The position numbers and the translations under genes were made by a program. DNA of 64,000 bases from Glebionis coronaria (Eukaryota; Streptophyta; Magnoliopsida; Asterales; Asteraceae), in the NCBI GenBank assembly GCA_025667525.1, contig CM046878.1, positions 101,819,237 to 101,883,236 on the forward strand, given 5' to 3'. Shown here in pieces: positions 11,689-24,888 of this stretch (position 1 is the first letter of the stretch; the number at the start of each line of letters is the position of its first letter). Under the pieces are notes generated by a model. That model saw nothing but the letters and a program-made list of their open reading frames with translations, was not told where the DNA came from and did not search any database.

Positions 11689-12138
11689 TACCGTTAAAAA
11701 ATGTATCTTTGTAGGATACCCTAAGGAAACTATGGGTTACTACTTTTATTATCCACCTGAGAACAAAGTGATTGTTGCTAGGTATGGAGACTTCCTTAAA
11801 AGTGATCTTGTAAATCAAGAATTCAGTGGGAGAAAGTATGATCTTTAAGAGAGTCATATAGATACATTACCTTCAGAAAACACTAGCGATATAATTCATG
11901 TAAGATACTCCGCTGCACCAAACTGCCGTTAAAAAAATGTATCTTTGTAGGATACCCTAAGGAAACTATGGGTTACTACTTTTATTATCCACCTGAGAAC
12001 AAAGTGATTGTTGCTAGGTATGGAGACTTCCTTGAAAGTGATCTTGTAAATCAAGAATTCAGTAGGAGAAATTATGATCTTGAAGAGAGTCATATAGATA
12101 CATTACCTTCTGAAAACACTAGCGATATAATTCATGTA
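11669..12138 (+). repeat. Tandem duplication, period about 235 bp
   Basis: Two adjacent copies (about 11669-11903 and 11904-12138) begin GATACTCCGCTGCACC, which is the end of the SINE, and run through CIFVGYPKETMGYYFYY to SDIIHV. The duplication therefore happened after SINE insertion. Unit 1 has a stop at YDL-TAA near 11848; unit 2 lacks it and continues into reverse transcriptase. Confidence 0.85.
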
Positions 12139-13110
12139 GAACCAGAAAGCTTGGCGGTTCCACCAGAATTAGTTCCTCTGCGTAGATCCGCAAGGATTAA
12201 AAACTCAAATAGCAATATAGGTCTTAACATAGAGGATGATGATGAAGTAGGGGATCTTGGTGAACCTGCTAATTATAAATCTGCCATACTTGATCCTGAA
12301 AAGGATAAGTAGATGGTTGCTATGGATGAGGAAATAAAATCCATGAAAGTCAATGATGTTTGGATTCTTGTAGATCCACCACCAAATGCTAAAGTAGTGA
12401 GACATAAGTGGATATACAAGATGAAAACCGACATGGACGAAAAAGTACAATCCTATAAAGCTCGTTTAGTAGCTAAAGGTTTTACTCAAACTTTTGGCGT
12501 AGAGTACGAGGAGACATTTTCTCCTATAGCAGACTTAAGAGCTATTAGGATTCTCATAACCATAGCAGCATACTATGACTATGAGATATCGCAAATGGAT
12601 GTTAAAACTGCCTTCTTGAATGGTCGCTTAGATGAAGACATCTATATGCAGCAACTAGAAGCGTATAGTTGATCCTGAGAATCCAGGACACGTGTGCAAA
12701 CTTCAAAGATCCATTTATGGTTTGAAGCAAGCATCACGTTAATGGAACAAGCGATTTGATGAAGAAATCAAAAAGTTTGGATTTATTCAAAATCGTGATG
12801 AGCCATGTGTATATCACAAAGCTAGTGGGAGTGATGTAGTATTTCTAGTCCTATATGTTGATGACATATTAATCATGGGAAGTAACATTATAAGACTTAA
12901 AGCTGTTAAGGATTATCTTGGTAAATGTTTTTCTGTGAAGGATTTAGGAGAAGCTGCATACATCCTGGGAATTAAGATTTATCGGGATAGGAAAAGACTG
13001 GCTAATTGGTCTAAGTCAAGATGCTTATATAGATAAGATATTGAAGAAGTATAATATGCATAATTCTAGGAAAGGTTTTTAATCTATGGAAGTTAACCAC
13101 AATCTAAGTC
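12139..13110 (+). pseudogene. Copia reverse transcriptase (copy 2), stops and a frameshift
   Basis: Same block order as copy 1: [61 protein letters not shown] and catalytic YVDD at 12854-12865. TAG replaces the Trp codon at 12310 (EKDK-stop-MVAM), the frame breaks near 12660 in the QQLEAY block, and TAA occurs at the GLKQASR position. The [10 protein letters not shown] block is intact here but broken in copy 1. Confidence 0.85.
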
Positions 13111-13592
13111 ATGAGATGGATGCATCAACTCCTAAAACAGGAGGCATACATACAGAAGGTGCCTTACGCTTCGGTTGTAGGATCTATTATGTATGCTATA
13201 AGATGCACAAGACCGGATGTGGCGTTTGCTCAGAACTTGGTCAGTAGATACCAACAGAATCCAGGGAAGCTCCACTTGACTGCTGTGAAACATATTCTAT
13301 AGTATTTGAGGAGTACGAAAGATATGTTTTTGGTATTTGGAGGGAAACCAGACACATAACTGAATGTGACAGGTTTCTATGATGCGTCCTGACAATGTGA
13401 TAAAGACGATACGAAGTCTTAGACGGGTTACATTTTTGTTATCAATAGAGGAGCAGTTGACTGGAAGAGCAAGAAGCAAACAATGATTGCAACGTATGCT
13501 ACTCAATCTGAGTACATGGCTGCTTCAGAAGCTGAAATGGAAGCTGTTTGGATTAGGAAGTTTATTGGAGATCTTGGAGTGATGCCTTCATT
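13111..13592 (+). pseudogene. Copia RNase H (copy 2), 5' part before the gypsy insertion
   Basis: It runs from VPYASVVGSIMYAIRC (13159) through stops at 13300 and about 13357 to TQSEYMAASEAEMEAVW. It stops at 13592 where the gypsy element enters. The missing end of the domain resumes at 24600. Confidence 0.8.
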
Positions 13593-16366
13593 TGTGATAC
13601 CCAAACCTAACGTCATTATTTAATCCTAATTTATGTATATTTTTGAAATTTTTAAGAAATTTTGTTGGAAATATGTTTGACGGTTTAAGTTAAAACCAAT
13701 GTTGGAGGTCATAATTATAACGTTTGATGATATAAGAAGAACCGATAACGACTACGATACCGACGGATGCCCAAAATTTATCTTTTATTATCGATTGATC
13801 GATATTTAAGTTTTCGAAGTATTTATTTTTTTGTACGTGTTAAGTCGAGTTGGAACCATTTTATTTCATTTTGTGTATGTTTGAACCATTTAAAAGTATT
13901 TTGAGGTAGCCGGGACGAACCCCGGCTCCCGTAAAACTTCAAAGCCGACTACTAGGCCGGTTCTCGCTCTTTAAATAGTTGATTTGCCACAAAGGCTAAA
14001 ATATAGTTAACTTGGCAACTATGGTCCCTCCCACTTTACAGAAAGGGGACAAGGAAAAACACACTTCATAAAACACATTCAAAATTTTCACCATCCCTCT
14101 CCCCTCTCTCTCTTAGCCGACGACCACCACACCACCATCATTTTTTTTAGGTTTTTGACAAATCTAATCAAAGACCACCTCTTGTTTCATCATTGTAAGT
14201 ACTCTGATCAATTAAAAACACACATGCATTCATAAAAATCTTTCCAAAAATTCATGATTTTTATAAAGTGGGTTTTGATCTAATTAAAAGGTGTACATGG
14301 TTTTAATTAGTATTTATAATGGTAATTAATCAATAAAATAAGTTGGGGGCTGATTTTCTTTGGTGTTTTGGTCACCAAACCCCACGGCCAAGAGGGGGTT
14401 TGGTTTGATTTTTGATGTTTGATAAATATTGTTGTGGGTTTATGTTTATAAACATGTTTTTATCATTTTTAGTTGATTTGATTTGGTTGCATGTTGATTT
14501 TATGAAATGGGTTTTATTGAAGATTGATTCATACAAGTGATATAGGATGTTATGGTTGGTTTAGAATAAATTAGTGATGATATTAGGGGTATAGGAGTTG
14601 ATGGAATGGATTGAAAACAAGTGTAGGTATGATTTTTAAAGTGTCATTTTCAAACAGAATGTTAAGGATATTTTTCGTGGTTTTAATTTTTAGTCCAGGT
14701 TTCGGTTATAAAATGTAGTTGTATAGCTTCTTTTTATCTTCGTTTCGATATAAGATAGAGCTTCTAACTCTTAACAAGGAGGAAGTTATGATATTTTGAA
14801 TTTTTCGTGTACCGGGAGATGCATATCGACACAATACGAAATTGTAGTCGATATTGGGTCAAATCTCGGGGACTATAAGTTGAGTTATAAAAATGGTTAG
14901 AGGCTGATATCAGACACTAAACTTAGCATTTTGAGTCTATTTTCATAATCAAGAGTCGGATTTGTAAACGGAAATGCTTAAGAAGGTCAAAATGGTTTTA
15001 CAACGCGAAGGTACAAAACTGTCCGGTTTTTCAAGTTTAGAGATGCGTTGGGCAGACGGACTTAAAAGTAAAATCTTTTAATGAAATTTTAGGAGGATAT
15101 TGTTTATATTATAAATGATTTTTCTGGAAGGTTTCATTAAATTTTATGATGTTTAAGTAGGGGAAAACAGTCCGTACATTAGGTATGTACCGGCAGAATT
15201 TTGTTAGAAGCAATAGTCTTAATAACGTATAAAAATGAACGTGTCTAGTAAATATCACTTGTTTGGATTTTTTGCGTGAGTTTATACAGGTTTTGAGTGA
15301 GTTTAATTGTTTATACTAAGTACATTTGGTACTTGAGTACGTTGATTTATTTCGCGCCTTGTTCGCTAGGTGTTGGTTTTGAGTTTCACGTGTATCCTTA
15401 TCGTCGGAAGTCGTCATCTCTATCACTAGCTTTGCGTATCATTTAAGGTGAGTCTATAGCCTCGCTCTCTACTTACTTCAAATGTTTTTACCCGCGAGGG
15501 GATACATGCTATTTAAATGAAAATGAACATAAGTCATGAATGATTGTTGGACCCGAATGTTGCCTTGAATTGTGTTGAGTACCTAGTTGCAAAAGTCCCT
15601 AATTTCATGAACCGTTAATTATGGTCTAGTTCTTGTGTGAATTGGAAATAGCCGCTTATACAATTTTTGGTACTACGGGGTTGACGACCCAATTTGATAC
15701 GAGAGTTGTACGTTGAGTACCCTCTACGTGCGGATATTTTGTATGAGAAATAAGGTATAATTGCAACTGATGCCTTTAGAAGGGGCACTGGTTTCAATGT
15801 GATCATGCCGGTCTACGGGCGCGGGTGATTAAGTTAACGAATCGGTGTCATGAGCTTAAACACAATTATTAGCTATTGCTAAAGATAATAACCTTGAATA
15901 ATAGATTGTGAGTACGACAATGCTATTGAATGATCATGATTGGTTTTTAATACTTGTGTTCAACTTATGATTTGATAAACCTATAGATTCGTTCAACCAT
16001 TGTGTTGACTATTTTAAGCATGTGTTCTAGCCTCAGGTACTCAAGATTGATAGCAGCGGAGCATGCATGGAGGAAGTTGGTGCTTTATTGGTCTATAATA
16101 TCGGATTTCCTTCCCTTTTTATCAATTATTTATTGTCATGTCTTGATAAAAACTTGTTTTGTTTGGTTGAGATCTTTGGGGACAAGTAACGCTACTCTGA
16201 TGAAAAATTAATTTTGGGTTGGAAATGTTTTATACAATGGTTGTAAATATTCTTTTATGTTATTTTAAACGTCTCTTTTGAGGTCGTTTTCTATGATTGT
16301 GTGGGATGTGCTATGAAATAACACCTAAAGTGGTATTCCGCCGCGTGGTAATTTGGGGATGTTATA
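13593..16366 (+). repeat. 5' LTR of the gypsy element
   Basis: 2,774 bp, collinear with 21818-24594, differing by scattered substitutions and small indels. A GC-rich patch at about 13910-13960 precedes a CTTTAAATAG promoter-like site near 13970 and a CT-rich leader around 14095-14115. No ORF of interest. Confidence 0.9.
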
Positions 16367-16369
16367 GAT

Positions 16370-16383
16370 TGGTATTCAGAGCC
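16370..16383 (+). other. Primer binding site, tRNA-Met type
   Basis: TGGTATTCAGAGCC, the standard plant site with one extra T, three bases after the LTR end. Confidence 0.8.
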
Positions 16384-19300
16384 ACAAGTTATAGAGAACG
16401 AGGTCGATTTTGAAAAACCTAAACTATAACTTTTGGTGTGTCGTATAAAGTTTTTAAAGCACGCAACTACTCCGTATTACTCCGGTAAGATTTCTTTTTG
16501 CATTACTTTATGTTTTAGATGTATCCCTCAAAACTGATATGAATTCCCTAGTATTTAGTAAGTATATACTATGATAATATATTGAGTCATATTGTTGTGT
16601 ACGTCGAGTACTTATCATCGTAATTTTGCAAGCAGTTGCGTGAATATCATATATGTTGCTTATAATTGGCATACGTGCTACATTGTATTGCATAGTAACA
16701 ATGTGTTGTGATCATACGTGTAGTTATGAATGATTGCATGTATAGGTATGTATATACTATGGTATTTAAAGGCATTGCACGTGAAGCAATTGTCCTTGCG
16801 TGATTATCGTACATTTAAAATGCGGTTGTGTTTAGAATTTGGCCTGATCGCCACTCGCCGATCTCGATAAGTGATTTATTATCCAAATGACCGAGTGTGA
16901 ACCTTGCGTGATACTCTAGATACATAAATATTTCTTTGTAACATATTGTATATCGATTAGATAAATCTCGATTGTCGTTATCGTACCGTGATGTGTCATT
17001 TTAGGACATCTTCTTTTGAAATGTAACTTACTAACGTACTATTTTATTTCCCTTATTCCTTATGGGTTTGATATATTAGCTCGCGTAACTATAACATAAC
17101 CAAAGTATAATCAGCGACGTGTACGTCGTAACGGAAAATCATATGTGCATATTATAAAACGTGGTTGAGGTGCTTCACCATTTAATCTTTGTTTACCATT
17201 CTACTCGAATTTAAATATGCGTTTTAAGGATAGACTAGTGTTGTGATCAAGCGAGATAGCTTGAAGTTTGGTTGGTTTGTGTTAATTTTATTGTCTACGG
17301 TTTTGAGACCCACCCGAAGCCGATATCAACACTTATAGAGTTGACATACGTATTCTCGATCCGTTTATTTCATTTGTTTTGTTGTCTCTTTATTTCGAAT
17401 TCGATATTATATATGACGAGGTTTGAAACCCGTGCTAGTTGAATAAGCATTCAATTTTGTTAATTGAATGATTTAAACATAAAACGTTTTACATATTAAA
17501 TATTTGGTGAATGAAAATTTTGGTTAAAAATGACGTATGATGTATCTCGTAACAAGTAAAATTTGTATAGAGAATAAAGGGACAAAGGAAAATTATTTTT
17601 CCTTAAACCTTGGTTGGTAAATCATAATAAGTAATTTATATGACTCGTAAAATCCTTGTTTTCATATATTAATACTTTGATACTAAAAGCTTGTGACGTA
17701 ACTGTCAAAATTTTCCTAATTTAATTTGAAATAGGAGTTATTAATAAAATTAACGATACGACTATCGAGTATATGTAGCTTTGGGCTTGGTACGAATTAA
17801 TTTTTGGGTCAATATAGCAAACTTTTGGCCTATCTTGTAATACAGAATATGAGTAGAAAAATTGTTCACGTATTTTGGAGCTAGAGACTTAGTAAAATTG
17901 GTTTTATTTTAAACATAAGGTCAAGTAATATTTATGAATGCATTGGTATAAACTGGAACTCGTCACTCGTTGTAGTGAATAAACTGGGACAAAATCAAAG
18001 TACACATTTTTAATTGAAGAATTCTAATACTTGAAATAAATTATTAAAAGTTGATGTAACGTCGTTTTACTTTGCTGCGAGATGTGTTAATTTTAAAATC
18101 ACTTGACAATTGGCTAAAGATTTAAAAATTCGAATTTTCTACATTTCAGAATTATTGATATAAGTATTTTGATTATTTGTTTTAATATTATTATCGAGAT
18201 TCAAGTCTCGACTAAAATCAGTAAGTTATCCGAGATATACTATGTGAAACCTCTTTAGTGTGTGAGTCGAGTCGCGTGAATGTGATATAACAAATCAGTT
18301 TTAAGGATAATACATATACCAATAAAAGTCAAAGGTTGATTTTAAAAGTTAATTGGACTAGTTCGAGTCATGTTGGATACTTGTATATATGTAATAAGAT
18401 AAGTCGTAATAATAATAACGTAAAACTTTAAAAATTCTTACTATGTACATTTTTGGTACTTAAGATATGAATATTAATGAGATTTTGACACAAGTATAGA
18501 GATTTTCAAACCCAATGATTTTATCAATTATGATAACCGAGTCACCGCATCTACTAATGTTAATAATTTTCTAGAGATTGTAATTTTTTCCAAAGATAAA
18601 AACTTTGTAAGTTGAAAAATGATAGAAATGAACTCTTTAATGGTGTAACATAAATTGAGAATGTGCAAATGATCGCTTTTACAATGTACAAAGTAACATT
18701 AATTAGAAAATGCAAATGCATTACCCAACACACGCATACTTGTATTATTTTCTTAAGACGTAATGTTTTGAGTCACGATGGTTCGATCGTACGACATCCC
18801 TTCTTCGATAATGCGAGTCTATATCTGAACTTGGGTAGTCCTGTGATTTTTCGTTTTAATATTTTCCGTGGTATGGGACCATTATTTTTTTTGAATTGCT
18901 ACTTCGCTAGTACATGATAATAAGGGTATGTCACCTGGTGTATTTTTATCCTCTTCATGGACCCCGTAACTTTTCTTCTTTCGGTTATTGGAACCTAAAT
19001 TTGGTGAAATGTGTGTGTAACTCGAGACGATGGGAATTATGATGTTTGTCCTATTTTTGGCGCTCGTGATGATATTCGATGTCCACTTCATGATTCTATA
19101 GATTGTTGTTGTTATTCTGAAACTCTTGTTATATCTTCGAAGTATTTTCATTTCTAATGTAGTTAACTTCAGTTGGCAAATATATTGCTCGTTCGCCTCA
19201 TTCAATTTCATTGATTCTCGATTTTTATTACTTGTGCTTGCAATGATTTTTAGTCTGGAACCACCTTACCGTTAATTTGTTAACAATTTGTTTTGAAAAT

Positions 19301-21001
19301 ATATATATATATGAGTATGTGAAATGTTTCATTGAACCAAATGCAAATGGTATCGATTTATTTAACTATTTATTTATTTTTCTCGTAAAAAGGTAAAGCA
19401 AAAGTATATTTCCAAAGTGGATGAAAAATGTTTGATGTGTTCCTTGAAACGATGGTAAAAATATTTCCCATTTTAAATTTCATTTCAAATGATTTAATTA
19501 TTTTGAAGATTAGGTTGAAAGCTTTCGTAGTTATATTTGGTGTGTAATAATAATGTTTGTGTCGTCCCTCGGTCCTCAATTATGCACAGCTTAGCTAACT
19601 ATGCATAATTCGGGAAGAGCCTTGTTTTGTTGGTTGACGTTGCTTGGTCCTCAAGTATGCATGATCTAGTTAATTATGCATAGTTTAGGAAGGGCAATGT
19701 CGTTTCAAATCAATTGGTCATCTTTAAACTAGTAGTGTTTTTTATATAAATGTTTGGATGAGAACACTTCTAAAATGGTGGATCCTTATGCAAGTAATCG
19801 TATTCTCTTTGATTCCTAAAGAGAATTTTTTAATTTTCTTATGTTCCTTGAAATCTTTTCTTTCGTGTGGCGTTGACTTAGTAAGTCACCTTGACCGAGT
19901 AATTTTGGAAAAATATCTTTATGTGTTGTATGTAACGTGTGAATTCTATCGGAATCACTAGGGTGTTGATGAAATACCAAAGGGGATCGTGCCGACACTG
20001 AGAACAAATTTTAACAAAAATAGAAGACTGTCGAAGTAGAGGAAATCCGAGTTCGGGTAACTTTGAGGGAAAGACGAAGACTTCTCCTACATCAAATGTA
20101 TCGTACTTTATTTATTTTCTTTTCTCGTTCTTTTGATATGTCAAACAACACGCGATAAACTGTTGAAGTTTACCCAATTGTGCATCGGTAGTTGGAAGAC
20201 AATTCTATTTGCCGTCTTCGTTTACTCAAGTGAGGAATCCTCTTTGCTTGACTCGATTTTCTTTGATCATCGATGGTTAAACGACAGATAGCCATAGTTG
20301 ATGTTTATGTGCTAAACCTTTGCTTGATATGTGTTTATGTTATGAGTGATTTAGTCGAATGATTGTGCATTATGTGAGCTCAAGGTTGCACTGTGAATTG
20401 ACGTATGATTGTAGATCATGTGTACCATGTAATACCTTTTCAACTATGAAGGGTGGTGCTTTTTGATATTTTGACCACGCTTGGGACAGAAGTGAGATGG
20501 TGTTCTTGTAATATCTTTTGGGTATGGATTCGTGTGTAACCACCCTTCGATGACATATGTATGTGTTTTCTTTCTTTTTGGATATGCATCCATAGATAGC
20601 AAGCTCGTGAACCTTCTTTAACTTGCAATTTTATTTTGACTGGACTCATCCGAAATTCCGTCAAATATTCTTACTTTATCATGGCTTGGCTAATTAGCAA
20701 GCATGAGTTAACTTGATTGAACTTATTTACTTGGCATGGTTTGGCTATTTTGCAAACATGGCGTGATGTGTTTGTATGTGTTTTATTATGGCTTTTGAGT
20801 TTGATTGGATTGTAACGCCTTCTAGAGAGTTATGTAAACGCCGAATGATTTCCGTATCGATGAATTCGTTTTTGACGAAATAGGTTTGTATGTACGTAAT
20901 ATTGAAATAAGGTGATTTTGTACGACTAGTATTAATTACTTCGTATTGTATATTCTGAATGTTTTCGATGGGGTTATGTGCGACCCGTGTGATTTTCTTT
21001 T
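16384..21001 (+). other. Non-coding interior of the gypsy element
   Basis: About 4.6 kb with stops in every frame every few tens of codons. No gag, protease, reverse transcriptase or RNase H motif could be found by eye. Two short internal direct repeats are visible: TATGCATAATT-type units at about 19570-19625 and 19645-19695, and GGCTTGGCTAATTAGCAA-like units at about 20682-20700 and 20735-20757. Either coding sequence decayed beyond recognition or it was replaced by unrelated sequence. Confidence 0.6.
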
Positions 21002-21822
21002 ATGGTTAATTGTTTTTATGAGAGTGATGGACCAAGTGAAAGGACTATTCGAACGTTGGAAGACATGCTCCGAGCGTGTGGGATGGATTTTGGTAGTAAT
21101 TGGGATCGACACTTGTCATTGGTAGAATTCTTGTACAACAACATTTACCGTGCTAGTATTGAAGTTGCACCATTTGAAGCATTCGGTGGATGAAAGTGTA
21201 GATCGCCAGTTAGATGGAATGAAGTAAGGAAAGTCAGTTGAATGGACCTAAAATGATTCGAGAGACTACAGAAAAGATTGTGTAGATTAAGAATCACTTG
21301 TTAACCGCGAGAAGCCGTGAGAAGAGATATGTTGATAACCGTAGGAAGCAGTTGGAAATTGAAGTTGGAGACATGGTAATGTTAAAGGTATCATCGTGGA
21401 AAGGCGTGATTCGTTTTGGAAAATAAGAGAAGTGGAGCCAAATTTATGTTGGACCAGTTTCCTACCAGTTGGAGTTGTCGGATGAACTTCGTGAAATTGA
21501 TAATACTCTTCATGTGTCAAATTTGAAGAATTGTGTGGCGGATAATGGTTTAGTTACCCTAGTGAATGTGACCCAACATGACGACAAGTTGCATGTCATA
21601 GAAGAACCAGTGGAGATCATGGATCGAGAGGTTAAGAGATTGAAGCAAAGTATAATACTCATTGTGAAGGTGTGATGGAACCCGAGACGTGAACCGGAGT
21701 CCACGTGGGAACATGAAGACTTCTTTAGGAAGAAGTACCCTCATCTTTCTAGTATTACGAAATGCGAGTATAAGAACCGGAGAGCGCCGGGACGTCGCTC
21801 CCTTAAGGAAGGGAGGATGTGA
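21002..21822 (+). pseudogene. Gypsy integrase end and chromodomain-type tail
   Basis: The end of a Ty3/gypsy integrase. GPSERTIRTLEDMLRACGMD (21029 onward) contains the catalytic Glu block, followed by WDRHLSLVEFLYNN and a stop at 21191. After a frameshifted stretch the frame from 21469 shows the LRVHNTFHVSNL-like motif (here NTLHVSNLKNC) and IMDREVKRLKQS, ending with KKYPHLSS and TGA at 21820. One in-frame TGA near 21674 replaces the Arg usually found there, consistent with CpG decay. This tail is typical of chromovirus elements of the Tekay/Del type; that assignment is from memory of the family. Confidence 0.85.
21805..21817 (+). other. Polypurine tract of the gypsy element
   Basis: AAGGAAGGGAGGA directly before the 3' LTR; primes second-strand DNA synthesis. 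Confidence 0.85.
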
Positions 21823-24594
21823 TACCCCGAACCTAACGTCATTATTTAATCCTAATTTACGTATATTTTTAAAATTTTTAAGAAATTTTGTTGGAAATAT
21901 GTTTGACAGTTTAAGTTGAAACCAATGTGGGAGGTCATAATTATAACGTTTGATGATTTAAGAAGAACCGATAACGACTACGATACCGACGGATACCCAA
22001 AATTTATCATTTATTATCAATTGATCGATATTTGAGTTTTCGAAGTTTTTATTTTTCTTGTACGTTTTAAGTCGAGTCGCAACCATTTTATTTCATTTTG
22101 TGTGCGTTTGAACCATTTAAAAGTATTTTGAGGTAGCTGGGACGAACCCCAACTCCCATAAAACTTCAAAACCGACTACTAGGCCGGTTCCCACTCTTTA
22201 AATAGTTGATTTGCCACAAAGGCTAAAAGATAGTTAACTTGGCAACTATGGTCCCTCCCACTTTACAAAAAGGGGACACAGAAAAACACACTTCATAAAA
22301 CACATTCAAAATTTTCACCATCCCTCTCCCCTCTCTCTCTTAGCCGACGACCATCACACAACCACCACACCACCATCATTTTTTTTAGGTTTTTTACAAA
22401 TCTAACCAAAGACCACCTCTTGTTTCATCATTGTAAGTACTCTAATCAATTAAAAACACACACGCATTCATAAAAATCTTTCCAAAAATTTATGATTTTT
22501 ATAGTGGGTTTTGATCTAATTAAATGGTGTACATGGTTTTAATTAGTGTTTATAATGATAATTATTCAATAAAACAAGATGGGTGCTGATTGTTTTTGAT
22601 GTTTTGATCACCAAACCCCATGGCCAAGAGGGGGTTTGGTTTGATTTTTGATGTTTGATGAATATTGTTGTGGGTTTATGTTTATAAACATGTTTTTATC
22701 ATTTTTAGTTGATTTGATTTGGTTGCATGTTGATTTTATAAAATGGGTTTTATTGAAGATTGATTCATACAAGTGATATAGAATGTTACGGTTGGTTTAG
22801 AATGAATTAGTGATGATATTAGGATTATAGGAGTTGATGGAATGGATTGAAAACAAGTGTAGGTATGATTTTTAAAGTGTCATTTTCAAACAGAATGTTA
22901 AGGATATTTTTCGTGGTTTTAATTTTTAGTCCAGGTTTTGGTTATAAAATGTAGTTGTAGAGCTTCTTTTTATCTTCGTTTCGATATAAGATAGAGCTTC
23001 TAACTCATAACAAGGAGGAAGTTATGATATTTTGAATTTTTCGTGTACCGGGAGATGCATATCGACACAATACGAAATTGTAGTCGATATTGGGTCAAAT
23101 CTCGGGGACTATAAGTTGAGTTATAAAAATGGTTAGAGGCTGATCTCAGGCCCTCAACTTATAATTTTGAGTCTATTTTCATAATCAAGAGTCCGATTTG
23201 TAAACGGAAATGCTTAAGAAGGTCAAAATGGTTTTACAACGCGAAGGTACAAAACTGTTCGGTTTTTCAAGTTTAGAGATGCGTTGGGCAGACGGAATTA
23301 AAAGTAAAATATTTTAGTGAAATTTTAGGAGGATGTTTTCATATTATAAATGAGTTTTCTGGAAGGTTTCATAAAATTTCATGATGTTTAAGTAGGGTAA
23401 AATAGTCCGTACATTAGGTATGTACCGGCAGAATTGTGTTTGTAGCAATAGTCTTAATAACGTATAAAAATGAACGTGTCTAGTAAATATCACTTGTTTA
23501 GATTTTTGGCGTGATTTTATACAGGTTTTGAGTGATTTTAATTGTTTATACTAAGTACATTTGGTACTTGTGTACGTTAATTTATTTTACGCCTTGTTCG
23601 CTAGGTGTTGGTTTTGAGTTTCACGTGCCTCTTTATCGTCGGAAGTCGTCATCTCTATCACTAGCTTTACGTATCATCTAAGGTGAGTCTATAGTCTCGC
23701 TCTCTACTTACTTCAAATGTTTTTACTCGCGGGGGGATACATGTTATTTAAATAAAAATGAACATAAGTCATGAATGATTGTTGGACCCGAATGTTGCCT
23801 TAAATTGTGTTGAGTACCTAGTTGCAAAAGTCCCTAATTTCATGAACCGTTAATTATTTTCTAGTTCTTGTGTTAATTGGAAATAGCCACTTATACAATT
23901 TGTGGTATTACGGGGTTGACGACCCAATTTTTTACGAGAGTTATACGTTGAGTACCCTCTGTGTACGGATATTTTGTATGAGAAATAAGGTATAATTGCA
24001 ACTGATGCCTTTAGAAGGGGCACTGGTTTGAATGTGATCATGCCGGTCTATGGGCGCGGGTGATTAAGTTAACGGATCGGTGTCATGAGCTTATACACAA
24101 TTATTAGCTATTGCTAAAGATAATAACCTTGAATAATAGAGTGTGAGTACGACAATGCTATTGAATGATCATGATTGGTTTTTGATACTTGTGTTCAACT
24201 TATGATTTGATAAACCTATAGATTCGCTCAACCGTTGTGTTGACGATTTTAAGCATGTGTTTCGGGTACTCAATATTGATAGCAGCGGAGCATGCATAGA
24301 GAGAGTGGTGCTTTATTGGTATAATATATCGGATTTCCTTCCCTTTTTATCAATTATTTATTGTCATGTCTTGATAATAACTTGTTTTGTTTGGTTGAGA
24401 TCTTTGGGGACAAGTAACGCTACTCAGATGAAAACTTAATTTTGGGTTGGAAATGTTTTAGAAAATGGTTGTAAATATTCTTTTATGTTATTTTAAACGT
24501 CTCTTTTGAGGTCGTTTTCTATGATTGTGTGGAATGTGCTATGAAATAACGCCCAAAGTAATATTTCGCTGCGTGGTAATTTGGGAGTGTTATA
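21818..24594 (+). repeat. 3' LTR of the gypsy element
   Basis: 2,777 bp, same start (TGTGATACC) and end (GTTATA) as the 5' LTR. The flanking TCAAT at 24595-24599 is the target duplication. Confidence 0.9.
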
Positions 24595-24599
24595 TCAAT

Positions 24600-24861
24600 A
24601 AAAGAAACTATTGATATATATCACAACAATTCTGTTGCAATAATATTCTCCAATAATTCTGGAGTCATGAAAGGCGCCAGACACTTTAAACGTAGACATC
24701 ACTACGTATGAGAACAAGTTGAAGCTCATGAAATCAAATTAATAAAAGTTCACACAGATGATAATGTAGTTGATCCTTTAACTAAGGCTTTGCCTAGACC
24801 AAAGGTAGTTAAGCATGCTAAGGCGATTGGGCTGCAACTAGCTAGCGAACTCATGCAATAA
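24600..24861 (+). pseudogene. Copia RNase H (copy 2), 3' part after the gypsy insertion
   Basis: It continues the domain broken at 13592. The DNA matches copy 1 from 6075 to 6334, including the GVMKGARHFK, HTDDNVVDPLTKALP and ASELMQ blocks and the final TAA at 24859-24861. A TGA near 24708 (RHHYV-stop) and the loss of the YCDN motif (now HN) are further damage. The tail to 24888 holds the weak purine run before LTR 3. Confidence 0.8.
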
Positions 24862-24888
24862 ATCTGTGATTAATATTTGAATAAAGGA

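Larger units (their letters stand above)
13593..24594 (+). mobile_element. Ty3/gypsy element with 2.77-kb LTRs, mostly non-coding interior
   Basis: The 11,002-bp element lies inside the RNase H region of copia copy 2. Target duplication: TCATT at 13588-13592 against TCAAT at 24595-24599 (4 of 5 bases; the uninterrupted copy 1 reads TTCAATT there). Both LTRs start TGTGATACC and end GTTATA. A tRNA-Met primer site follows the 5' LTR and a classic purine tract precedes the 3' LTR. Of the 5.45-kb interior only the last 0.8 kb is recognisable pol. Such elements need proteins from relatives to move. Confidence 0.9.

Noticed and set aside
20950..21700. Integrated pararetrovirus (caulimovirid) sequence
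   Set aside because: The motifs are those of a Ty3/gypsy integrase end with a chromodomain-type tail, bounded by LTRs; no movement protein or coat motif.
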